Shown here one piece after another: positions 23,905 to 33,477 of a stretch of DNA of 46,131 nucleotides. The notes below the pieces were generated by a model. The model had not been told where the DNA came from, searched no databases, and saw only the letters and a program-made list of their open reading frames with translations. Each line of letters opens with the position of its first letter. Position 1 is the stretch's first letter. The DNA is from Candidatus Aceula meridiana (lineage in GTDB: Bacteria; Omnitrophota; Gorgyraeia; Zapsychrales; Aceulaceae), in NCBI GenBank assembly GCA_030765185.1, contig JAVCDE010000027.1, forward strand, positions 1 to 46,131, written 5' to 3'. A program made the position numbers and the translations under genes.

Positions 23905-25078
23905 ACTCTTAGAAAGTTATGATGGCTACATTCTAAAGACGTATACCCGTCTTGGAGGAATCTTTGTCAAAGGAAAAGGCATGACCTTAATTGACGTTGA
24001 TGGAAAAAAATATTTAGATTTCTTTCCAGGGTGGGGTGTGAGCAATGTTGGTCATTGTCATCCTAAGGTTGTAAGTGCCGTCCGTGACCAAATTGGAAAA
24101 TTGATTCATGTGCCAAACAATCTTTATCACCCAAATCAAGTTAAGCTGGCCAAAGAGATTGTTCGTCAATCTTTTCCATCAAAAGTTTTCTTTTGCAATA
24201 GCGGTACCGAAGCCTGTGAAGCAGCCATAAAATTTTCACGTGCTTATGGTAAAGGCAAACGGTTTGAAATTATTTCTATGAAAAAATCATTTCATGGACG
24301 AACTTTAGGCGCGCTTTCCGCTACAGGGCAAAAGAAGTACCAAGATGGATTTCTACCCCTTGTTGAAGGATTCAAACTAGTTAAGTTTAATGATATTGAT
24401 GCAGTTAAAAATGCACTAACAGATAAAACCGTTGCTATTATGCTTGAGCTTATTCAGGGCGAAGGCGGAATTAATGTCGCGAATAAGGCCTACGTTCAAG
24501 AACTTCGAAAAATTTGTAATAAAAAGGATATTCTTCTTATTTTTGATGAGGTACAAACAGGCTTAGGTCGAACAGGCGAAATGTTTGCTTACAAGCATTA
24601 CGGTGTCACACCAGATATTATGATTTTGGCTAAATCGCTCGGAGGAGGACTTCCAATAGGCGCTATTGTTGCCAGGAAAGAAATTGCTGACACATTTCAG
24701 CCGGGGATGCATGCATCAACTTTTGGTGGCAGCCCAATCGTCTGCAAGGCAGCACTCGGCGTTTTTAAAGCGATTGAAAGCGATAAGATGCTTAAAAATA
24801 CAAAGCGCATGGGCCAATACGCACTAGAAAAATGCGAAGAGCTTAAAAGCCAATTCTCATGCATTACCGAAATCCGAGGATTAGGTTTAATGATCGCACT
24901 CCAGCTAAACATTGAGGGCAAAGCAATCTTTGAAGACTGCTTTAAAAATGGCTTAATTATTAATTGCACTCAGGGAAATATATTACGAATTATGCCAGCT
25001 TTGAATGTAACAAAAAAACAAATAGATAAAGCATTCTTTATTATGAAAAAATCTCTTGAGAAGGTGACAAAATCATGA
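23891..25078 (+). CDS. argD: Acetylornithine aminotransferase ArgD
   Basis: A 395-residue class III PLP aminotransferase. It contains D-F-F-P-G-W-G-V-S-N-V-G-H, F-C-N-S-G-T-E-A-C-E-A-A and S-F-H-G-R-T-L-G. L-I-F-D-E-V-Q-T-G-L-G-R-T-G provides the PLP-pyridine Asp, and I-L-A-K-S-L-G-G-G-L-P-I-G the Schiff-base Lys. It makes N-acetylornithine from the semialdehyde. In some organisms ArgD also does the succinyl-DAP step, but here DapL makes that unnecessary. It overlaps argB by 14 bases and argF by 4. Confidence 0.95.
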   Translation: MRKTELLESYDGYILKTYTRLGGIFVKGKGMTLIDVDGKKYLDFFPGWGVSNVGHCHPKVVSAVRDQIGKLIHVPNNLYHPNQVKLAKEIVRQSFPSKVFFCNSGTEACEAAIKFSRAYGKGKRFEIISMKKSFHGRTLGALSATGQKKYQDGFLPLVEGFKLVKFNDIDAVKNALTDKTVAIMLELIQGEGGINVANKAYVQELRKICNKKDILLIFDEVQTGLGRTGEMFAYKHYGVTPDIMILAKSLGGGLPIGAIVARKEIADTFQPGMHASTFGGSPIVCKAALGVFKAIESDKMLKNTKRMGQYALEKCEELKSQFSCITEIRGLGLMIALQLNIEGKAIFEDCFKNGLIINCTQGNILRIMPALNVTKKQIDKAFFIMKKSLEKVTKS

Positions 25079-25995
25079 AACGAAATCTTTTAAGCATCCA
25101 AGATTTATCCAGCAGCGAAGTTCAACACCTCATTAAGCTCGCGCTAAAACTCAAGGCCCAGAAGGGAAAGCTTTCGACAATCCTTAAGGATAAGGCGATC
25201 GGTCTTTTATTTCAAAAGCCATCGAACCGAACACGTGTCTCTTTTGAAATTGCGGTTTGGCAGCTTGGCGGAAAGTGCCTTTATCTAGCACCTCAAGAAA
25301 TTGATTTAGGCAAACGTGAATCAGCCTCAGACGTCGCCAAAACACTTTCGCGATACCTCGATTGTATTGTCGCTCGAACGTTTAGTCATAAAGATGTTGT
25401 TGATCTTGCTCAAAACGGTTCTGCCGTAATCATCAACGGGCTTTCGGATCTTTTTCATCCTTGCCAAGGATTGGCAGATGTCTTGACTATTAAGGAAAAA
25501 TATGGCAACAAAAAAATTATAGCCACATATATCGGCGACGGAAATAATGTTTGCCATTCACTTCTTTTAGCATGTGCAAAATCAGGAATTGACGTTCGTG
25601 TTGCCACACCGGAAAAATACGAACCGGCTGAAGATGTCGTTACGCTTGCACAAGTTTTTGCCCAAGAATCCGGCTCAACTGTTGAAGTAAGCACCGATCC
25701 AGGTGCAATGGTCAAAAACGCCGATGTTATTTACAGCGACGTCTGGGTAAGTATGGGACAAGAGGACGAAGATAAAAAACGAAAAAAAGATTTTAAGAAT
25801 TTTCAAATTAACAGTGACTTGGTTAAAAATGCAAAATCAGATTATATTTTTATGCACTGCTTACCTGCACACCGGGGGCTAGAAGTCACCGCAGATGTTA
25901 TCGATGGCTCAAATTCTGTTGTGTTTGACCAAGCAGAAAACCGAATGCACATCCAAAAAGCTATTTTGGCATTCTTATTAGGAGAAACAAAATGA
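25075..25995 (+). CDS. argF: Ornithine carbamoyltransferase ArgF
   Basis: A 306-residue transcarbamylase that makes citrulline from ornithine and carbamoyl phosphate. Carbamoyl-phosphate binding is shown by K-P-S-N-R-T-R-V-S-F-E, and ornithine binding by the late H-C-L-P-A-H-R-G loop. It also has L-S-D-L-F-H-P-C-Q and G-D-G-N-N-V-C-H-S. The HCLP loop together with H-P-C-Q distinguishes it from acetyl- or succinylornithine carbamoyltransferases by eye, though not conclusively. It overlaps argD and argG by four bases each (ATGA). Confidence 0.95.
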   Translation: MKRNLLSIQDLSSSEVQHLIKLALKLKAQKGKLSTILKDKAIGLLFQKPSNRTRVSFEIAVWQLGGKCLYLAPQEIDLGKRESASDVAKTLSRYLDCIVARTFSHKDVVDLAQNGSAVIINGLSDLFHPCQGLADVLTIKEKYGNKKIIATYIGDGNNVCHSLLLACAKSGIDVRVATPEKYEPAEDVVTLAQVFAQESGSTVEVSTDPGAMVKNADVIYSDVWVSMGQEDEDKKRKKDFKNFQINSDLVKNAKSDYIFMHCLPAHRGLEVTADVIDGSNSVVFDQAENRMHIQKAILAFLLGETK

Positions 25996-27164
25996 AAAAA
26001 ATTGTTCTAGCTTATTCCGGAGGACTCGATACGTCATGCGCCATCACATGGCTTAAAGATAAGGGTTGGGACGTCATTGCTTTTATGGCAGATGTCGGCC
26101 AAGGCGAGGACTTTGAAAAGATTAAAAAACGCGCATTAAAAACCGGCGCTAAAAAAGTTTTCGTCATAAACATGCAAAAAGAATTTGTTACTGATTATAT
26201 TTTTCCTGCTATTAAAGCCGGTGCAATTTATGAAAACAAATATCTTTTAGCAACAGCGTTATCACGACCTTTGATTGCTAAGCATCAGGTTAAAGTTGCG
26301 CATAAAGAAGGCGCCAAAGCGATTGCCCACGGATGCACAGGAAAAGGTAACGACCAGGTTCGATTTGAAGTTACAACTCAGCTACTGGACCCTAAGCTTG
26401 AAATTGTGGCTCCTGTGCGCATCTGGGAATTTAAAACACGAAATCAAGAAATTGATTACGCTAAAAAGAAAAAAATTCCTATTGATGTGACTAAAAAAAG
26501 CCCTTACAGTATTGACATTAATCTTTATGGTCGAAGCATCGAATGTGGCGTGCTAGAAGATCCATGGAAAGAGCCGCCAGAAGAAATTTATTTGATGACT
26601 AAGAATCCTTTAAAAGTTCCAAACAAGCCAACATACGTTACATTGGAATTTAAAAAAGGGATACCGGTTAAAGTTAATGGCAAATCTTACGGGCCTATTA
26701 AACTTCTTAAAAAACTCAATACTTTAGGCGGCGCCAACGGTGTCGGTCGTGTTGATATGATCGAAAATCGCTTAGTTGGGATTAAATCACGGGAAATTTA
26801 TGAAAACCCAGCCGGGACCATTATTTATACAGCTCATAAAGAGTTGGAAAGCTTGGTTCTTGACCGAGAGACATTGCATTACAAACAGGCCATTTCTCAG
26901 AAATACGCCGAACTTACATATTACGGGCTCTGGGAAACGCCTTTAAAAAAACAACTCGATGCACAAATTGATAAAACACAAGAAAAAGTGACAGGCACCA
27001 TACGTTTAAAATTATTTAAAGGAAATTGTGTGGTCGTTGGACGAAAATCAAAATACTCGCTCTACAAAGAAGAGCTTGCCACTTATGGCGAAAAAGATAA
27101 ATTCGATCAAAAACTCGCCGAAGGCTTTATCCGCCTTTGGTCAATGCCGTTTCAGGGAGAATAA
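25992..27164 (+). CDS. argG: Argininosuccinate synthase ArgG
   Basis: A 390-residue ATP-dependent ligase joining citrulline and aspartate. The P-loop-like A-Y-S-G-G-L-D-T-S-C-A is at residues 7-17, with D-V-G-Q-G-E-D near 36 and G-C-T-G-K-G-N-D-Q-V-R-F near 113. The C-terminal part with G-R-K-S-K-Y-S-L-Y is normal. Its length is slightly below the usual 400 or so. argH starts one base after its stop. Confidence 0.96.
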   Translation: MKKIVLAYSGGLDTSCAITWLKDKGWDVIAFMADVGQGEDFEKIKKRALKTGAKKVFVINMQKEFVTDYIFPAIKAGAIYENKYLLATALSRPLIAKHQVKVAHKEGAKAIAHGCTGKGNDQVRFEVTTQLLDPKLEIVAPVRIWEFKTRNQEIDYAKKKKIPIDVTKKSPYSIDINLYGRSIECGVLEDPWKEPPEEIYLMTKNPLKVPNKPTYVTLEFKKGIPVKVNGKSYGPIKLLKKLNTLGGANGVGRVDMIENRLVGIKSREIYENPAGTIIYTAHKELESLVLDRETLHYKQAISQKYAELTYYGLWETPLKKQLDAQIDKTQEKVTGTIRLKLFKGNCVVVGRKSKYSLYKEELATYGEKDKFDQKLAEGFIRLWSMPFQGE

Positions 27165-27165
27165 A

Positions 27166-28542
27166 ATGAGTAAATTATGGGGAGGGCGGTTCTCCAAAAA
27201 ATCCAATAAACTTGCAGACCATTTTTCTTTTAGCATCTCCTATGACAAATGCTTGGCGAAGTATGATGTCGCTGGAAGCATTGCGCATGCGTCAATGCTT
27301 GGGAAATGCAAGATTATTCCAAAAAAAGATGCAGATAAAATTGTAAAAGGTCTTAAAAAAATTGAAGAGCAAATCTTATCCGGTAAATTCAAATACGATT
27401 TAAAATCTGAAGATATTCATACAAACATCCAGGATACATTAAAAAAATCAATCGGCAATGCTGCAGATAAATTGCATACGGCGCGCTCGCGAAATGACCA
27501 AATCGCATTAGATGTCCGCCTATATTGCCGAGAAAAAGTAAAGCAAACAATTTTCGCCTTAATAGCACTGCAAAAGTCGATTCTGTCATTTGCGAACAAA
27601 AATAAAAAAATTATTGTTCCAGCGTATACACATATGCAATCAGCGCAAGTTATTCTTTTAGCGCACCAAATGTTGGCTTATGTAGAAATGTTTGACCGAG
27701 ATATTGCCCGACTTAAAGACGCACAAAAACGAGCCGAGGTTATGCCTTTAGGAAGCTGTGCGCTTTCAGGGACAACATTACCGATTAATCGAAATCTTGT
27801 TGCTAAAAAACTAGGATTCAAAACTGTTTCGGCGAACAGCATTGATGGGGTAAGCGACCGAGACTTTATTATCGAAATTATCTCTGCACTATCCATTGTC
27901 GCAATGCATTTGTCGCGCGTGGCAGAAGATTTGATTATCTGGGTCACCAGTGAGTTTAATTTTATTGATATTGATGCCGCATTTTGTACCGGGTCTTCAA
28001 TCATGCCGCACAAAAAGAACCCGGATATTCTTGAATTAATTCGAGGGACAACCGGAAAGATTTATGGCAACCTTTCTGCAATTTTAAACTTAATGAAAGG
28101 TTTACCGTCAACGTATAACCGAGACATGCAACTTGATAAACCGCCGCTGTTCGAATCTGTCGAAACAACCAAGGAGATGCTTGTTTTAATGGCAAACCTT
28201 TTCTCAGGGTTAAAAATCAAAAAGGAATCTTTAGAAAACGGAATTAAAAACGAAGCAATGTTTTCGGTAGACTTGATGGAATATTTAATTCGAAAAGGGG
28301 TTTCATATCGACAGGCTCATGACACCATTGGGAAAATGGTTAAAACATGTTTGGATAAAAACAAAAAGATTTCACAGTTAAGCACAGAGGAGATGCAAAA
28401 GTATTCAAAGAAGTTTTCTTCAGATGCTAAGAAGCTCCTTAATCCCTTGGCATCGGTTACGGCAAAGAAATCTTTCGGCTCAACAAATCCAAAACTTGTT
28501 GAAAAACAACTTTTAAAATGGAAAAATAAACTTTATGCATAG
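27166..28542 (+). CDS. argH: Argininosuccinate lyase ArgH
   Basis: A 458-residue member of the fumarase/aspartase superfamily, producing arginine and fumarate. The start M-S-K-L-W-G-G-R-F is the family's classical N-terminus, so I place it at ATG 27166, after the argG stop, and not at an in-frame codon further upstream. It has D-K-L-H-T-A-R-S-R-N-D-Q, T-H-M-Q-S-A-Q and the signature G-S-S-I-M-P-H-K-K-N-P containing the catalytic serine. It overlaps lysA by 8 bases, where the operon passes from arginine to lysine genes. Confidence 0.96.
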   Translation: MSKLWGGRFSKKSNKLADHFSFSISYDKCLAKYDVAGSIAHASMLGKCKIIPKKDADKIVKGLKKIEEQILSGKFKYDLKSEDIHTNIQDTLKKSIGNAADKLHTARSRNDQIALDVRLYCREKVKQTIFALIALQKSILSFANKNKKIIVPAYTHMQSAQVILLAHQMLAYVEMFDRDIARLKDAQKRAEVMPLGSCALSGTTLPINRNLVAKKLGFKTVSANSIDGVSDRDFIIEIISALSIVAMHLSRVAEDLIIWVTSEFNFIDIDAAFCTGSSIMPHKKNPDILELIRGTTGKIYGNLSAILNLMKGLPSTYNRDMQLDKPPLFESVETTKEMLVLMANLFSGLKIKKESLENGIKNEAMFSVDLMEYLIRKGVSYRQAHDTIGKMVKTCLDKNKKISQLSTEEMQKYSKKFSSDAKKLLNPLASVTAKKSFGSTNPKLVEKQLLKWKNKLYA

Positions 28543-29791
28543 ATTTCATTACAAAAATAATGAGCTCTACTGCGAGCACGTTAAAGTTGCTGCAGTGGCG
28601 AAAGCTGTTGGAACACCATTTTATCTCTATAGCTATCAGACGCTGGTCTATCACTATCAACAAATTGAAGAGGCATTTGCACCTGTTAATCCGTTAATCT
28701 GTTTTGCAATGAAATCAAACGGCAACTTGGCGGTTGTGCGCACGTTGATTAATCAAGGAGCAGGGGTGGACATTGTCTCAGGCGGCGAACTTCAAAAAGC
28801 ACTCAAAGCCGGGGCTGACCCACAAAAAATCTGTTTTACTTCAGTAGGAAAAACAGATGAAGAAATCACCCTTGCCATCAAAAAACGTATTTTGCTGTTT
28901 AATGTTGAGTCGTTAGCTGAACTTAGCAATCTCAACGCCATTGCTAAGAGACTTGGGAAAAAACCACAGGTGGCTCTTCGCCTTAATCCGGATGTTGATG
29001 CCGTTACGCATAAATCAATTACAACCGGAACGCTTAAAAATAAATTCGGGATTGACTTAAGCACAGCCACTAATATTTTTCGCAGCAAAAAGCGTTTTCC
29101 GAATCTGAATATCAACGGTGTTCATATTCATATTGGTTCACAAATTACTCAAAGTGCGCCATATATCAAAGCGATTCGAAAAATTCTTAAATTTATTGCA
29201 GTCTTAAGAAGCGAGGGAATCGCTGTTGAATATCTTGATATCGGAGGCGGCATGGCTGTTGACTACAAAAAAGGGGCAGCGCAAACCGCTCAACAATTTG
29301 CAAACGATGTTTTACCCCTTTTGAAAAAAGCGCATATAAAAATTATTATCGAACCTGGCCGATTCATTACAGGAAGTGCAGGAATTTTTGTGACCAAAAT
29401 GCTTTATCTTAAAGATAATGGTTTTAAAAAATTCATTATCGTGGATGGCGGAATGAACGACCTACTAAGACCAGCACTTTATGATGCATACCATGAAATT
29501 GTTCCGGTCAAGAAAAAACCAGGCCGCGAAATCAAAGTTGATGTTGTTGGGCCGATCTGTGAAAGCGGAGACTTTTTTGCCCATGATTACAAAATTCCAG
29601 AAGTAAAAAGAGGAGAACTCTTAGCCATTATGACTGCCGGCGCATACGGATACACCATGTCGAGTAATTATAATATCCGGCCACGCGTTGCTGAAGTTAT
29701 GGTAAAAGCAAATTCATTCTCTATTGTTAAACAACGCGAGACTCTCAAAGATCTTATGCGAGGAGAATCGTTACCCAAATTCGTAAAATGA
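28535..29791 (+). CDS. lysA: Diaminopimelate decarboxylase LysA
   Basis: A 418-residue fold-III PLP enzyme that decarboxylates meso-diaminopimelate to lysine. The PLP lysine is in C-F-A-M-K-S-N-G-N near residue 61. H-I-H-I-G-S-Q-I near 198, D-I-G-G-G near 239 and E-P-G-R-F near 277 are present. The substrate-binding G-P-I-C-E-S-G-D and the late A-G-A-Y-G-Y-T-M-S-S-N-Y-N complete the family pattern. The start overlaps argH; the end overlaps dapF. Confidence 0.95.
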   Translation: MHRFHYKNNELYCEHVKVAAVAKAVGTPFYLYSYQTLVYHYQQIEEAFAPVNPLICFAMKSNGNLAVVRTLINQGAGVDIVSGGELQKALKAGADPQKICFTSVGKTDEEITLAIKKRILLFNVESLAELSNLNAIAKRLGKKPQVALRLNPDVDAVTHKSITTGTLKNKFGIDLSTATNIFRSKKRFPNLNINGVHIHIGSQITQSAPYIKAIRKILKFIAVLRSEGIAVEYLDIGGGMAVDYKKGAAQTAQQFANDVLPLLKKAHIKIIIEPGRFITGSAGIFVTKMLYLKDNGFKKFIIVDGGMNDLLRPALYDAYHEIVPVKKKPGREIKVDVVGPICESGDFFAHDYKIPEVKRGELLAIMTAGAYGYTMSSNYNIRPRVAEVMVKANSFSIVKQRETLKDLMRGESLPKFVK

Positions 29792-30609
29792 AAAAGCTAT
29801 CTTTTACAAAAATGAACGGGGCAGGAAATGATTTCATCATTATCCAAGCTCAAAAAAGATTGAATTACAAAAAACTGGCGATTGCAGCCTGTCACCGAAC
29901 TAATGGCATTGGCGCTGACGGCTTAATAATTTTGGATAAATCAAAAAAAGCTGACTACAAAATGCGCATCATCAATGCAGACGGATCGGAAGCAGAAATG
30001 TGCGGCAATGGAGCACGCTGTCTGGCAGCGTATATTTTAAAAGAAAAAAAAGAACATAAAAAAACTTTCAGCATCGAAACGCTTTCAGGAATTGTTTTAG
30101 CACGCAAAGTCGGCAATAAGATAACAGTACGCCTAAGTGATCCTAAGGATTACACCGAGGACATTGTCCTTTCAATTAACAATCATCCGCTTAAAGTTAG
30201 TTATATTGACACCGGAGTGCCACATGTTGTTTGCTTTGTCCAAGGCCTAAATAGCATAAACGTCAATAGCATCGGCCCCAAAATTCGCTTTGATAAAAAG
30301 TTTAGCCCTCGCGGAACGAATGTTAATTTTGTTGAACAAGTTCAAAAAAATGTCGTAAACGCAAGGACATACGAACGCGGAGTCGAGGCGGAAACACGTG
30401 CCTGCGGGACAGGGTCTGTGGCTACGGCTATTGTTTCTTTTTTAAAATCAAATACAACGATTGAATCTAAAAAGAACGCTTCAATGAGAGTCAAAACAAG
30501 AAGTGGGGAAGCTTTGGACATCCGTTTTGATTTTGAAGATGACACTATCACTAATGTTTGGCTGACCGGAAGCGCCAAAATGATCGCTGAAGGAAAGCTT
30601 ACCATTTAA
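29788..30609 (+). CDS. dapF: Diaminopimelate epimerase DapF
   Basis: A 273-residue PLP-independent epimerase converting LL- to meso-diaminopimelate. The two catalytic cysteines sit in E-M-C-G-N-G-A-R-C (C72) and in E-T-R-A-C-G-T-G-S near residue 212. It begins F-T-K-M-N-G-A-G-N-D-F. The enzyme links DapL, which makes LL-DAP, to LysA and to peptidoglycan synthesis. It overlaps lysA by four bases (ATGA). Confidence 0.96.
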   Translation: MKKLSFTKMNGAGNDFIIIQAQKRLNYKKLAIAACHRTNGIGADGLIILDKSKKADYKMRIINADGSEAEMCGNGARCLAAYILKEKKEHKKTFSIETLSGIVLARKVGNKITVRLSDPKDYTEDIVLSINNHPLKVSYIDTGVPHVVCFVQGLNSINVNSIGPKIRFDKKFSPRGTNVNFVEQVQKNVVNARTYERGVEAETRACGTGSVATAIVSFLKSNTTIESKKNASMRVKTRSGEALDIRFDFEDDTITNVWLTGSAKMIAEGKLTI

Positions 30610-30637
30610 ATTTCGTTAAAAGTAAAAGGGGGAATCC

Positions 30638-31516
30638 ATGTTAAAGGGATCCATTGTTGCTATCGTCACGCCGTTTCTAAACGGAAAAGTCGATGAAAAA
30701 AAATTAAGCGAATTAGTCGCGTTCCACATTAAAAATGGAACCAATGCGATTTTGCCATGCGGAACAACCGGCGAATCACCAACGCTGACGCCTAAAGAGC
30801 ATGAACGCGTCATTGAAGTTTGTATTGAGGCCGCAAATAAAAAAATCCCAATTCTAGCCGGGACAGGTTCCAACGCAACAGCAGAGGCGATTACACTAAC
30901 GCAGCACGCCGCAAAAGTAGGAGCTGACGCATCACTTCAAGTAACCCCTTACTACAACAAGCCAATGCAAGAAGGGATTTATCAACATTTTAAAGCTGTT
31001 GCCGATAGCGTTGATATTCCGATTATTCTTTACAATATTGCCGGGCGAACCGCGCGCAACATTGAGCCGGAAACAATGGCCCGCCTTGCAAAAGACTGTA
31101 AAAATATTATCGGCGTCAAAGAAGCATCTGGATCGCTTGATCAGACCAGCGCGATTCGACAGCTCTGCGGAGAAAAATTTCTTATCTTTTCCGGAGACGA
31201 TGCCCTGACTTTGCCTACGATGTCCGTAGGTGGCGTAGGCGTGATTTCCGTTGTCGCTAATATCGTTCCCGGTGAAGTGGCATCCCTGTGTCAAGCTGTG
31301 CAGGAAGGCGATATGAAAAAGGCGCAAAAAATCCATTACAAGCTTTTACCGCTTGTCAAAGCAATGTTTATTGAAACAAATCCTATTCCAGTTAAAACCG
31401 CAATGGGACTCTTAAGTCTATGCTCAAGCGAACTTCGTCTGCCGATGTCAACAATGGCAGATAAAAATGTCTCCGCCTTAAAACAAGCGCTTGTCGATTA
31501 CGGACTTTTAAAATAA
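30638..31516 (+). CDS. dapA: 4-hydroxy-tetrahydrodipicolinate synthase DapA
   Basis: A 292-residue aldolase condensing pyruvate with aspartate semialdehyde. P-C-G-T-T-G-E-S-P-T-L is at residues 40-50, the catalytic Tyr132 in L-Y-N-I-A-G-R-T, and the Schiff-base Lys161 in G-V-K-E-A-S-G. The usual Y-N-V-P-G-R-T reads Y-N-I-A-G-R-T here, an unusual Pro-to-Ala change in an otherwise intact active site. It sits 28 bases after dapF with its own AAAGGGGG Shine-Dalgarno. Confidence 0.95.
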   Translation: MLKGSIVAIVTPFLNGKVDEKKLSELVAFHIKNGTNAILPCGTTGESPTLTPKEHERVIEVCIEAANKKIPILAGTGSNATAEAITLTQHAAKVGADASLQVTPYYNKPMQEGIYQHFKAVADSVDIPIILYNIAGRTARNIEPETMARLAKDCKNIIGVKEASGSLDQTSAIRQLCGEKFLIFSGDDALTLPTMSVGGVGVISVVANIVPGEVASLCQAVQEGDMKKAQKIHYKLLPLVKAMFIETNPIPVKTAMGLLSLCSSELRLPMSTMADKNVSALKQALVDYGLLK

Positions 31517-31528
31517 GGATCTAAAACA

Positions 31529-32266
31529 ATGATAAAAATTGCAATTGCCGGTGCATCCGGAAGAATGGGTCAAAAAATTTATTCTCTCGCTAGAGAAGAT
31601 GATAACTTTTCGGTTGTTGCCTTGTTTGAACGGACTGATCACCCAAATATTGGCAAAGATGTTGACGGCGTTAAGATTACGTCAGATCTTTCTGGCCTCA
31701 AAGAAGCGGATGTTTTAATTGATTTTACATTACCTGATGGAACAATCAGCAATCTTGAGTCCTGCGTTAAACATAAAATCCCAGCTGTCATAGGGACAAC
31801 AGGGCTTAACGAGAACCAATCAAAAAAAGTTAACGAGTCTGCAAAAGCTATTCCGATCATTTATGGAACAAATATGTCTGTGGGTGTGAATGTTTTATTT
31901 AAAGTTACCGAACTTATTGGCAAAAAACTAGCTAAAATTTCCGATATTGCGATCTACGAAGAACATCATCAGCACAAAAAAGATGCGCCTTCCGGAACCG
32001 CTAAAACTTTGGCAAAGATTGCTGAAGAGGCTTCTGGTCAAAAAGCTCGATTTGATCCTGAGCCTTTGCGCGAAGGAGAGATCATCGGAAACCACAAAGT
32101 TACCTTTGAAACAAACTTTGACACGCTCGAACTTTACCACAGCGCCAAAGATAGAGCCATGTTTGCCTTGGGTGCGCTTGAAGGTGCAAACTTTTTAAAA
32201 GGAAAACAACCCGGACTTTACAGCATGCAGCAAGTTTTAGGTTTAGACGATATCGTGATTAAATAA
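31529..32266 (+). CDS. dapB: 4-hydroxy-tetrahydrodipicolinate reductase DapB
   Basis: A 245-residue NAD(P)H reductase. It starts I-A-I-A-G-A-S-G-R-M-G-Q and has V-I-G-T-T-G-L, Y-G-T-N-M-S-V-G-V-N, and the catalytic E-E-H-H-Q-H-K-K-D-A-P-S-G-T-A loop. It makes tetrahydrodipicolinate, the direct substrate of DapL. It is slightly shorter than the E. coli enzyme, as in many DapL-pathway organisms. Confidence 0.95.
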   Translation: MIKIAIAGASGRMGQKIYSLAREDDNFSVVALFERTDHPNIGKDVDGVKITSDLSGLKEADVLIDFTLPDGTISNLESCVKHKIPAVIGTTGLNENQSKKVNESAKAIPIIYGTNMSVGVNVLFKVTELIGKKLAKISDIAIYEEHHQHKKDAPSGTAKTLAKIAEEASGQKARFDPEPLREGEIIGNHKVTFETNFDTLELYHSAKDRAMFALGALEGANFLKGKQPGLYSMQQVLGLDDIVIK

Positions 32267-32288
32267 TCGTCTTAGAAAGGAAATAGCA

Positions 32289-33446
32289 GTGCCGAATAAT
32301 ATTGAATTCTCAGATAGATTAAAACAACTTCCGCCATATCTTTTTGCGGAGATTGATAAAGCAAAGCGTGCCGCCAAAGCGCAGGGACGCGATATTATTG
32401 ATTTAGGTATCGGCGACCCTGACATGCCAACGCCTCAGTTTATTATCGATGCATTGACCAGCGCCGCGCAAAATAATAGCAATCATCATTATGCCTTAGA
32501 TGCAGGCATGTCTCAATTGCGTCAAGCAATCGCAGATTGGTGTAAAAAACGCTTTAATATCACGCTTGCGCCTGACGGAGAAATCTATCCTTTAATCGGC
32601 TCAAAGGAGGGACTAACGCATCTTCCCTTAGGTATTATTAATCCAGGCGATAAAGTATTAATCCCAGACCCATGCTATCCGGCATACCGCTCATCCGTAA
32701 TGTTTGCGGGTGGAGAAGTTGTTTCTATCCATTTGGATGAAAAAAATGGATTCTTACCTAATCTTTCAGAGATCAAAGATGCGAAGGCCTTATTCTTAAA
32801 TTATCCTAACAATCCTACAGCAGGGGTTGTTTCTAAAGAATATTTAAAAAACTTGATTGCAATTGCCAAAAAAGAAAATATTATTCTTATTTCCGATTTG
32901 GCATATTCAGAAGTTTATTATGATAATGAAAAACCTTTAAGCCTTTTAGAAATTGAAGGGGCAAAAGATGTTGCAATTGAGTTTCATTCGCTTTCAAAAA
33001 CATTTTATATGACCGGATGGCGAATTGGCTGGGCATGCGGAAATCCAAAACTTCTTGCTGCCTTGGCCAAAGTGAAGGCCAATGTCGACTCCGGCATCTT
33101 TCAGGCGATTCAAGTAGCTGCGACAGAGGCTCTAAAAAATGGTGACACTGCCGTTAAAAATATGCGCACGCTCTATGAAGATAGACGCGATACCTTTGTT
33201 AAAGCATTAAAAGAAATTGGATGGGATGTGCCATCGCCTAAAGCGACATTTTATATTTGGGCGCCAATTCCAAAAACATTTAAAAACTCAATGGAAGCAG
33301 CAAAAGCTTTTTTAGATAAAGCCGATATCGTTGCGACTCCTGGCGTTGGCTTCGGCCCTGCAGGCGAAGGCTATATCCGCATGACGCTTACCGTTGAGAA
33401 AGAAAAACTTATTGAAGCAGCACAGCGTCTTAAAAAAATCCTATAA
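32289..33446 (+). CDS. dapL: LL-diaminopimelate aminotransferase DapL
   Basis: A 385-residue class I PLP aminotransferase. It begins with R-L-K-Q-L-P-P-Y-L-F-A-E-I-D and then I-I-D-L-G-I-G-D-P-D, the classical DapL opening. P-N-N-P-T-A-G, a central D-L-A-Y-S-E-V and the Schiff-base Lys in S-L-S-K-T-F-Y-M-T-G-W-R-I-G follow. DapL converts tetrahydrodipicolinate straight to LL-DAP, bypassing DapD, DapC and DapE. Location after dapB and with dapF makes the call firm. The start is GTG at 32289 behind AAAGGAAAT. Confidence 0.93.
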   Translation: MPNNIEFSDRLKQLPPYLFAEIDKAKRAAKAQGRDIIDLGIGDPDMPTPQFIIDALTSAAQNNSNHHYALDAGMSQLRQAIADWCKKRFNITLAPDGEIYPLIGSKEGLTHLPLGIINPGDKVLIPDPCYPAYRSSVMFAGGEVVSIHLDEKNGFLPNLSEIKDAKALFLNYPNNPTAGVVSKEYLKNLIAIAKKENIILISDLAYSEVYYDNEKPLSLLEIEGAKDVAIEFHSLSKTFYMTGWRIGWACGNPKLLAALAKVKANVDSGIFQAIQVAATEALKNGDTAVKNMRTLYEDRRDTFVKALKEIGWDVPSPKATFYIWAPIPKTFKNSMEAAKAFLDKADIVATPGVGFGPAGEGYIRMTLTVEKEKLIEAAQRLKKIL

Positions 33447-33477
33447 CGCCTTTATGTAAAGAAAGGCAGTTTAAAAA

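Noticed and set aside
27028-27165. Extended N-terminus for argH
   Set aside because: It overlaps argG in another frame; M-S-K-L-W-G-G-R-F at 27166 is the conserved start.
33448-33467. Terminator between dapL and folK
   Set aside because: Only six base pairs (GCCTTT with AAAGGC) and no T-run; likely at most a minor effect on folK translation.
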